A DNA stretch of 64,000 nt from Amorphophallus konjac (taxonomy: Eukaryota > Streptophyta > Magnoliopsida > Alismatales > Araceae): contig CM040118.1 in assembly GCA_022559845.1 (NCBI GenBank), positions 263,027,519-263,091,518 of the forward strand. The letters are read 5' to 3'. The notes beneath the pieces were generated by a model that was not told the DNA's origin, made no database searches, and saw nothing but the letters and a program-made list of their open reading frames with translations. Of the stretch, positions 56,757-64,000 are shown piece after piece (position 1 is the first letter of the stretch; each line of letters starts with the position of its first letter). The position numbers were made by a program, and so were the translations under genes.

Positions 56757-59700
56757 TGTCACACCCTGAACTTTTAATACATCGGAAGACAATCTCAGGA
56801 AACATGAACAGCTGACATAGTAAACCTCTTGCAAGCAAGAAAAACCAGAGCGCAATAACAATCACACATAAGATGCAATTGCACAATAATTTCTTCAAAC
56901 CTTCACTTTTATTAATACTTAGAATAATCCAAATACATCAATTATTCAACTATGTGACTCAATAAAGAGAAAATTACATGAAATCGATCTAGACATCATT
57001 GACTTTGTAAGTCTTCTCTCAATCTTATGTGACTTCATTCGCTCTCGGACCCATCACTTGAATAACTTGAATCCGAATCCGAACTACTTGCATCTCCTGG
57101 AAAGATTAGAAAAATAGGTAATGAGCATACTTGCCCAGTAGGTATCTTTGCATCAACATGAAGGTAATATTAAAGTGATTAGCATTTTGGGCTCTAGAGA
57201 ATAAAGTAAAATCAGGCGAATGCGATAAATCACGTGAATAAACCAAAGTAACAAGACATGATCTAGTTAAAATGTGATTGAGCAAGCATGATCAAGCAAG
57301 AATGTAATTATGGCCTTTCATGACCAAGAAGGTAACGAGAATGTACTAGCAAGTCAAGCAAGAATATACTCTTCACTTAGTAACAAGTACTTCGTGAATT
57401 TCTGTGGATATTTTCACTTCACGAGCCATGGATAATTTCACTTATTTATAAAGAAAGTACTCCCAGCGCAATGCGACGTCAGTAGCATCATACCCCATTG
57501 TTTATAATAGTATGTTTCTGACAATCAGCCAAGGGGACTAGCATAGAGCCCTTGAACACAAACAGTGCTCGAACCGCATCTTCAAGTATAAATCAAGCTA
57601 CTTCCACGTATATAGCAATAAAGTTGGCCACGCATGTAATAAGTTCAATAAGTGTTCAAGACTTAATGTCAATAATAAGAATGCACCAAATATAGATTTA
57701 TGAGTTCAAGAAATGCATTAATAACTAAGTTATGCCTTGGAGAAAATTTGACAACATAACGGTACATTCTTTATCTTTCATACTTTATCTTAGATGTCTT
57801 TGAATAAGGTTACAAGTCCTAGACTATCATTAGTCAATCTAGGATCATATGATTATTAACCGTTGGGTCAATAGCATTCAGGAAACTTAGCGGTCTATAA
57901 CTGAGCCGCTATATTGATATGGCAGTCTGATATTGGGCCGCTAGAGTGGGCTGAATCAAGAAAGAAATCAGTTGGACTCAGAGAACTTGGTGGTCAGATA
58001 CTGGACCGTTAAGGGCCTTAGCGGTCGAGTATTGAACCGTTACAGGACAGAATTCAGAAAATATCGGTAGTGCTTTTTAGACAATTTGGGCTTTAATGGT
58101 AGAACAAACTCGGCGTCCTAGTGGGAATCCCAGGGTCGCGGAAAATTACGGAGGCCTTGAAATAAGATTTCCTAGTCCTTTGGAAGGAATATCCAAAGGA
58201 GAGGTTATCAAGTTCAAGATTATGTCCCTATAGTGCAAAAGTGTAACTAATGGTCATATACCGGAATATATGCCATGTACTTATAGAAATGACTTTAAGA
58301 TAAGAAGAGAATTTGTAATAGTGATAAACCAATCAGTGAACCACGTTTATTATCACCCTTGAAAGATGTATTTAATACAAAGTATAAGTTTTGGCATGAA
58401 ATTAGCATAAGTTTTAAAATAATCCCAAGTATGATAAAGTACGTGCGATCACTATCATGAATCAGTAATTTAAAACTGAGAGTACTGAAATACCATTAAA
58501 ATAGGTTAGAACATAGTTAACTAAGCTTACTTATAAGTTAATGGGTTGTTCTTAAATCTATCTCGGGTTGACAGAAAATAGAACATTGGTGGTCTAATAT
58601 AGAGCCGTTACAGACAGCTTGGCGGTTTATCGTAAGGCCGCTAGAGGGACTTTAACGGTCTATTTCTGGTCCGCCAAAAACTTCATAAAAATCATGTTTA
58701 CATAGTGTCTAGCGGTTTATCGTAGGGCCGCTACACAAGGTTTGCGGTCAAAGACTAGGCCGCTAGAGAACGTCTGACAGTAAAACTAAAATAAGAAGAA
58801 CTATGTCTAAAACACATCATGTCTGGAAATCAACATGGATAAACTTCCCTATCATGATAGAACGAAGGTTAAGCTAACAATATGCATAGGATTCATGTAT
58901 TGTGACAAAGAGAATTATCTTAGTTCATTAGGGCTAAGAAAGATGCATGGATGTATAGATCCTATTAAAACATGAAATTCTCCGTACACAATACATGAAA
59001 TCATGTGCAATAAGAGGGCTTTTAATCCTAACATGATAATTTAGCCGTTCATGAGATGTCCTACCTCTGCTAAGGCTTTTAGGCTTGGAATTTGATGTTG
59101 GAAGTCGACCCTTAAGACTGCACTTCCTGTTGTAAATTAGTAACTTCACGTCCTAATATCTCTTGATCCACTTGACCTAATGACGTGAAACTTGGAGCGT
59201 AAGAAGTAGATACTAAGGGGAACAAAAAGTTCTAACGGTACTAATGCTAATTACTTCAATTTGGTTTCCTAATTTTTTGATCTTCACCAGACTTTCACTT
59301 AGTTTTCTGGGTCGCTAATGTGGAACCAGTAACTTTGCAGGCTTCTATCTCCTTGTGTGCTTGATCTCCTAGCATGAAATTTTGAGGGATGTTAGTCCTA
59401 TGTATTGTGAATAAAAACATCTAAATAACTTATCCAAAATAATACCTCCTTACCTTGATTCCACGCGAGCCAAATGTAAGGGTCGTGCATGTCAAAACTA
59501 GGTCATATTTATAGGGTTTGGCTAGGGTTTGAGGATTAGAACGATCCTAGAATCCTTATTAAACGTTAGATCAACTTCTGAGAGTCCTTAAGATGTTTAC
59601 TAGCCTTCCCATCTCGATCCCTAGGTGATAGAACCTTAAAAATCTAATCTTTTTGCTATTTCTTCAATTCACGGAACTGACAGAATGTAGCGGTCGAATA

Positions 59701-60039
59701 ATGGGCCGCTTTATTGGATGTAGCGGTTGCATGATAGACTGCCACAGATCCTAGGCGCCGAATTTGAATTGCTTCAAACTCTTTTATTCTATTATCCACC
59801 CCATTATCCAATTAATGGGTATTTATCTTTATATTCCATGAATAAATTAATTAACCTTCTAGAATATGGGCCAAACTTCATGGGCTTTATCCTTAAATCC
59901 TTTAGGCTTTATTTAAATAGGCTAGGTTAATTGTTCATCATAATTGAGCCTTAATAATGATTCATTTATTAATTCATTTGGGCCTTTGTAAATTCCACAA
60001 AATTTCTAGAAATAAATTATAAAATTTCGGGGCATTACA
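56757..60039 (-). repeat. Right LTR of D (5' LTR), complete
   Basis: 3283 bp from TGTCACACCC to GGGGCATTACA. It shows the full LTR, including the 280 bp missing on the left. Palindromic units at 57888-58772 and 59686-59747, TATA box at 59506-59514. No gene. Confidence 0.94.
57888..58772 (-). repeat. Array of ~25-bp palindromic units, right LTR of D
   Basis: The same nine-unit set as 24170-25050. Some arms are better preserved here, for example GGCGGTTTATC...GGCCGCTAG near 58621. Confidence 0.8.
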
Positions 60040-60439
60040 TATGTGGTTTTGATGATGTCTGAGTATGATTCATTATCATACTATTTAATTGATTAAACTA
60101 CGCTTTAATGTGCATGATAATGTCTTTGATGCTCCCAAGCTATGCTCATCATGAAAAGGCACAGAAGACTCAAGACTCACAAGATATTCAAGCAAAGATT
60201 GAGAGAATTCAAGAAAGGGAAATTGAGAATTGAAGAAAGGACCATGGCAGACCAAACTGCATGGAATATGCTCCTAGAAGCTAGCCATTGCTGTTGCATA
60301 GAAATCGAGGCAACTGACTACATAGAAAATAAGGCAGATGATAAAATTGATGGTTTACACAGAAACCAAGAAAATGTTGGCAAAAGAAAGGGAAATCAAA
60401 CTGAGCAGAACTTAGATAAAAAGTGCAACCTCTTACAGG

Positions 60440-60990
60440 ACAGGTCGACCTCACAGTCTACCTGCCTCGACCTCAAAAAGAAGAAACTCCAAGTAGTTCT
60501 CTACTGCATCGACCTTACAGCCTCACTGCATCAGCCTCAAGCCTTCACAGAAAAAAGAAAAGCCCAAGCGGCTGAAAGACAGTGTCGACCTCACTCCATC
60601 CGGAGGTCGACCTCAGGCTCTCCCAGAAGCCGTTATAAACAAAGTTCTGCAAGGTAGTGTCGACCTCACTCCATTAGGAGGTCCACCTCAGGCTCTCACA
60701 GAAGCCGTTAAAATAGATCGTCACAAGAGAAGTGTCGACCTCAGTCTCTCAGAAGTGTTGACCTCTCGATCGCAACCAGCTCTCTGGGAAGCGCCCAGCG
60801 CAAGCAGTGTCGACCTCACTATTACAGGAGGTCAACCTCATGCTCTTCCAGAAACCGTTGTAATCACCCATATCAAGGAAGTGTCGACCTCACCACTTCA
60901 GGAGGTCGTCCTGACGCTCCTTTCAGAAGCTGTTCGGAATGGACTATTTCAAAGCAATGTCAACACGGTCTCACAGCAGGTCGACCTCAC
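60440..60990 (+). repeat. ~85-bp GTCGAC tandem array in the U3 of LTR H
   Basis: Four to five units with AGTGTCGACCTCACTCCAT, then GGAGGTCGACCTC, then GCTCTCACAGAAGCCGTT. Cores at about 60586, 60605, 60658, 60738, 60809, 60886 and 60980. GTGTCGACCTC and GGAGGTCGAC are also the cores of the LTR B array although the elements differ. Confidence 0.8.
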
Positions 60991-61392
60991 TAAAGGGTAA
61001 ACTCTAAAGTCTTATGACAGATCTATCTTTTGGAAAACCTTACGGAGGGCAAAGATGTCCGACGTAAACCTTTACAAATATAGATTTTGAGGTATGGAGA
61101 AGATTCCTAGGACACTCAAAACATCTTTATCATCATTAGTGTCCATGGCAACTTCTTACTCCAAATATCTGTTAGTACCAAACCTTGGAAAAGGGTCTCT
61201 CACTGCCAAATCTGTCCCTTGCGCCAGCCAACACGCAGTGTGATTGAAATGGAAAATATCCCTGGCAAAAGGACGTCCTCTCTGCTAACAGAAAGTAAGG
61301 TTCTATAGGGTTCCTTGGTCAAACCCCTTTGTTTATTTTAGCTATTCAAATCTATAAAGGAAATGGAGGGAAAATCTTCTGCCTTTTGTAGC

Positions 61393-61400
61393 CTATAAAT
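61393..61400 (+). promoter_or_regulatory. TATA box of LTR H
   Basis: CTATAAAT in a moderately AT-rich context, followed by a purine-rich leader; about 600 bp upstream of the double hairpin. Confidence 0.6.
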
Positions 61401-61810
61401 TGGATAGCCTTCCCTTGCATGAAGCTGCTATTGGAGTTCCAAGTTAGCCTACTGAAAGAGTAGATCGTGGGAAGGAGAGAAAACAGAAGAAAAAGGAGAA
61501 GGATCCAGCAAGCCAGGCCTAGTTCCTTTATAAAGAAAAGAAAGGAGAGTGGAAGAGCAGCCCAGTCTTGGTTCGAGTTCAACCAGTGGTGAGAAAGGAA
61601 GAAGAAGCTGAAAGGAGTGTAGCCCCTCCTTACAGTCGGTCTGATTTTGATAAAGCTTCAAGACTTCGATCTGAAGCCACCATTGCCTTTTTCCACGTAT
61701 TAGCTTTTCTAGTTTTATTTCTGTATTTGCAATCTTTAAACCATTGGGGTCCAGTGCTCTTGTGAGAGACCGAAAATGCGGGTGCTGCACTTGCAGTTTG
61801 TTGTTTTGTT

Positions 61811-61850
61811 TTGTGTGTGTGTGTGTGCGTGTGTTGTGGATCTCATCCTT

Positions 61851-61883
<33 letters not shown>

Positions 61884-61990
61884 GTGTATCTCATTCTTGT
61901 GTGTGTGTGTGTGTGTGGTGGATCTCATCTGTGTGTGTGGGGGGGGTGGAGGATTTCATCCTTGTGTGTGGGTTGAGGACTTTATCCTCG
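61811..61990 (+). repeat. Composite (GT)n minisatellite in LTR H
   Basis: Five units alternate a (GT)n run with GGTGGATCTCATCCTT-like sequence. Run length differs between units. Not seen in the other LTRs. Confidence 0.85.
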
Positions 61991-62001
61991 TGTAGAGAAA
62001 G

Positions 62002-62059
62002 CCTCACTGGATTTGTTGAGGGGTGGACGTAGGTCTGCTGGTATGCAGACTGAACCACC
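62002..62059 (+). other. Double-hairpin RNA element, LTR H
   Basis: Hairpin 1 arms CCTCA (62002-62006) and TGAGG (62017-62021), the weakest of the four families. GGTGG (62022-62026) pairs with CCACC (62055-62059) around hairpin 2, arms GTCTGC (62033-62038) and GCAGAC (62045-62050). TTAAAAATTC follows. Confidence 0.72.
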
Positions 62060-62558
62060 TTAAAAATTCTTTGTGCAATGGGGTGTGCCTTGTGTGATTG
62101 ATCCATTTCTTCTTTCCCCCATTCACATGACGAGCAGCATAAAGGGTTTGTTCTTGGATTGTTTTATCAGAACTGACGTATGCATTTATAGTTGCTTTTC
62201 CAACACACTCTATTACACTGACTTCACTCATGCAGGTAGCATGTTCATTCATCCGGTTGGAATCTCGTGAGATCTCTGCAGACTAGTGCAGAAGATCTCC
62301 CTTGGCTCTGAACCTGCTCTGAAGGAGTGTCGACCTCACGGTATAGTGGTGTCTGTTGGAGTTAGATGGAAGGCTCTTTCACCACAGAATGTGGATCTAG
62401 AGGGGGGGTGAATAGATCAACAGGCTAATTTAAAAATTATGCCTAGATTCAAATGCGGAATTAAAAGAACACTGGACAACCACAGTCAAAGCACCGAATG
62501 ATGGAAACAATATCTGCTAAACAGGCAAGCAGACACACAAGAGGCACAAAGACTTTTA

Positions 62559-62610
62559 GGTGGTTCGGTCAATCCGACCTACGTCCACCCCACATTCAAC
62601 TCGAATGTGG
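62559..62610 (-). other. Double-hairpin RNA element, LTR I
   Basis: On the minus strand hairpin 1 has arms CCACATTC and GAATGTGG (8 bp, loop GAGTT). GGTGG pairs with CCACC around hairpin 2 with arms GGTC and GACC. TAAAA follows. Hairpin 1 differs from that of A at several paired positions, each time on both arms. Confidence 0.75.
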
Positions 62611-62619
62611 ATTACTGCT

Positions 62620-62795
62620 GATACACAGCTTCAATTTGCTGGGCACTACAGCTTGCCAACAACGGCTGGGGCTTACAGCTTATCCCGACCAGAGGAACAC
62701 CCTCTGCAACAGCTGAGCTTCACAGCTTGCTCTGCTGGGGTTTACAGCTTACCCGTCCAGAGGAAGCACCTCCGCAAAAAAGCTGACTCACAGCT
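62620..62795 (-). repeat. AAGCTGT...CAGC mini-hairpin array, LTR I leader
   Basis: On the minus strand six units start AAGCTGT and end CAGC, for example AAGCTGTGAGTCAGCTT, which is a perfect 6-bp hairpin. Spacers include CCTCTGG repeats. It corresponds to 1108-1252 in A and 4627-4692 in B. Confidence 0.7.
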
Positions 62796-63089
62796 TGAAG
62801 AAGCAACAGTTCGGAAATAAAAGTGCAGAAGCAAAACGAAAAAGAAAACCCCAAAGGGGAATGTAGCTCTAATGAGCAAATGCTCAGCTCTGGTATCTGA
62901 ACGAAGAGACTGAGTACAATCCTCTCGAACAAGCTCTCTCAATCTCACTCTCTCTCTCTCTCAACTCATCTCTTCTCACTTTCTCTTCTTCTCTATTTTC
63001 TTTCTTCTCACAGTGGATCGATGGCACTCTACTGTATAGACTTTTCTTCTCTTTAGTCGATCAGCCTCCATCTGAAGATGAAGGCTTCA

Positions 63090-63096
63090 TTATATA
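63090..63096 (-). promoter_or_regulatory. TATA box of LTR I
   Basis: TATATAA on the minus strand, about 480 bp upstream (element sense) of the double hairpin. Confidence 0.5.
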
Positions 63097-63336
63097 CTAG
63101 CAGCAGGTGGATGAGGGCGTGTGGCTTCCACATTTCCCGCCTAGAGAATTTGCCAGAAACGAGGTAATTCCTTCCACATGGCAGCATCCTGGAGAGGCTC
63201 CTTCCACGTGTCATCATCATGTACCTTGTCCTTCTTGGATCACGAGCCAGGTCATCAGTCCAGGTAAAGAATCCCTGTCAGACAGAATACCAGATTATCA
63301 GTTTAAGTATAAACCCTGTACAGACTTTAAGGAAGC

Positions 63337-63985
63337 AATGCATTATATAGACTTGCTGTGAAGAGCAGCAATGTGTAGACTTGTGAAGCGCAACTGCATG
63401 CAATGTATAGAGTTCAATGTAAAGACTTGACGTTATGCAGCCTGGGCAATGTATAGACTTGGCCCAACTATGAACCAGTCGATGTATAGACTTGGCTGAA
63501 GCCAACGCTGAAGCAATGTTCAGACTTTGTAAGACTTTAATGAAGACAGACGATGTGTAGACTTCATGACTGAGGCACGATGCAGACTCGTCCAATGTAT
63601 ACACTTGGTCAATGTTCAATCTTCACGAATGATGTACAGACTACCAATGTGTAGACTTGCCAAGACAAAAGAACGATGTACAGACTTAAACAAGGCAAAG
63701 TCTGTATAGGCTTTGACGTTCACAATGTATGGACTTTGGCAACCCAACGGCTGTACATACTTCCACTAAACAACGTTGTATAGACTTGGAAATCTGAACG
63801 GGAGGATGTATAGACTTTACGAGCACAATCCAATGTATGGACTTCAAAGGCTTGAAGGCCCAATGTGCAGACTTGGAAGCTTGAACCAATGTACAGACTT
63901 AACAGTCGCCTTGGATGTACAAACTTGAGCATAGAAGCTATGTACAGACTTGATCAAGACAAAGGCCAGTCGAGAGTATAGACTT
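63337..63985 (-). repeat. AAGTCTATACAT repeat array in the U3 of LTR I
   Basis: On the plus strand ATGTATAGACTT and close variants (ATGTACAGACTT, ATGTGTAGACTT) occur roughly 22-25 times in 650 bp with irregular spacing near 28 bp and unrelated spacers. Unlike the arrays of D and G the unit is not palindromic. It may continue past the window. Confidence 0.85.
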
Positions 63986-64000
63986 CAAGTGAAACGACGG

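Larger units (their letters stand above)
23299..60039 (-). mobile_element. Element D: Ty3 chromovirus, interrupted by E, F and G
   Basis: A complete but decayed chromovirus: right LTR 56757-60039, PBS 56738-56749, gag, protease, reverse transcriptase, RNase H, integrase with chromodomain, PPT 41514-41530, and a left LTR (23299-25142 plus 40313-41513) lacking about its outer 280 bp. The reverse transcriptase gene is split by G, the left LTR by E. The outer left end was lost together with flanking DNA, so no target duplication can be checked. Gag with two zinc knuckles and the chromodomain type suggest a Tekay/Del-like lineage. Confidence 0.88.
60040..62353 (+). mobile_element. Element H: Copia-type LTR (plus orientation), end missing
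   Basis: After D's right end a sequence starting TATGTGGTTTTGATGATG resembles the start of a Copia LTR. It holds a GTCGAC array (60440-60990), a TATA box (61393-61400), a purine-rich leader (61470-61560), a GT-rich minisatellite (61811-61990) and the double hairpin (62002-62059). It breaks off at 62353, where I starts, before the usual terminal block and primer site. It is not the LTR of A: only the hairpin region matches. Open frames such as 60142-60657 run through repeats and are not called. Confidence 0.65.
62354..64000 (-). mobile_element. Element I: Copia-type LTR (minus orientation), right end outside the window
   Basis: Proposed start TGTTGGAG at 62354. The terminal block GATCTAGA...GGGGGGG...TAGATC (62394-62418) is that of LTR B and, inverted, of LTR A. 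Then, against the plus direction: double hairpin (62559-62610), mini-hairpin array (62620-62795), CT-rich tract (62940-63010), TATA box (63090-63096) and a U3 array (63337-63985). The exact left border is inferred; no gene is seen. Confidence 0.7.

Noticed and set aside
60142..60657. 171-codon plus-strand frame
   Set aside because: It runs through LTR U3 sequence and the GTCGAC array, has no known motif, and low-complexity content.
61744..62032. Cys/Val-rich open frames
   Set aside because: Products of the (GT)n repeat; no start context or domain.
63337..63985. CRISPR-like regularly spaced repeats
   Set aside because: The repeat core is only ~12 bp and degenerate, the spacing is irregular, it lies in a plant LTR, and no cas genes are present.

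Overview
The window is plant nuclear DNA made almost wholly of nested LTR retrotransposons. Signs are plant-type primer binding sites complementary to initiator Met-tRNA (TGGTATCAGAGC and variants), Copia gag of Sirevirus-like type, Ty3 pol with C-terminal chromodomains, LTRs of 2.3-3.3 kb and 5-bp target duplications. I see no host gene, tRNA, rRNA, CRISPR array or prokaryotic operon. A repeat-rich, probably heterochromatic flowering-plant region fits; the species cannot be named from this. Elements are lettered A to I by start position.

Layout. A (1-3788 and 23159-23298, + strand) is a decayed Copia element: LTR end, primer site and broken gag. B (3789-23153, - strand) sits in A's gag with target duplication AATAG; it has 3.15-kb LTRs and keeps only gag, with an intact 540-codon frame. 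C (13959-21551, - strand) sits in B's right LTR with duplication ATATC; it is a Ty3 element reduced to 3.0-kb LTRs, a broken gag and a protease stub. D (23299-60039, - strand) is a chromovirus whose left LTR has lost its outer ~0.28 kb. D's left LTR carries E (25143-40312), a solo LTR with an internal 1.6-kb tandem duplication. E in turn carries F (27762-37756, - strand, duplication AGCAG), the best-preserved autonomous element, with a 1330-residue pol reading frame. D's reverse transcriptase is split by G (44105-54678, - strand, duplication AGTAT), a full-length but mutated chromovirus. After D come H (60040-62353, + strand) and I (62354 to the window end, - strand), two Copia-type LTRs.

Order of events. 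A and H are oldest; B and D came next; C, E and G landed in B or D; F landed in one copy of E's duplication and is probably youngest.

The coding parts are standard. The noncoding LTR parts are the more interesting content. Four different Copia-type LTR families (A, B, H, I) carry the same double-hairpin RNA element about 0.5-0.6 kb downstream of a TATA-like box. Its stem sequences differ between families while base pairing is kept. In A, B and I it is preceded by an array of small AAGCTG...CAGC hairpins. Separately, nearly every LTR family has its own array of short, often palindromic units in U3: GGTCGATGCA in A, GTCGAC in B and H, TAGCGGTC/GGCCGCTA in D, ATGACGCC/GGCGTCAT in G, and AAGTCTATACAT in I. 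B and C are two unrelated gag-only elements, one inside the other.
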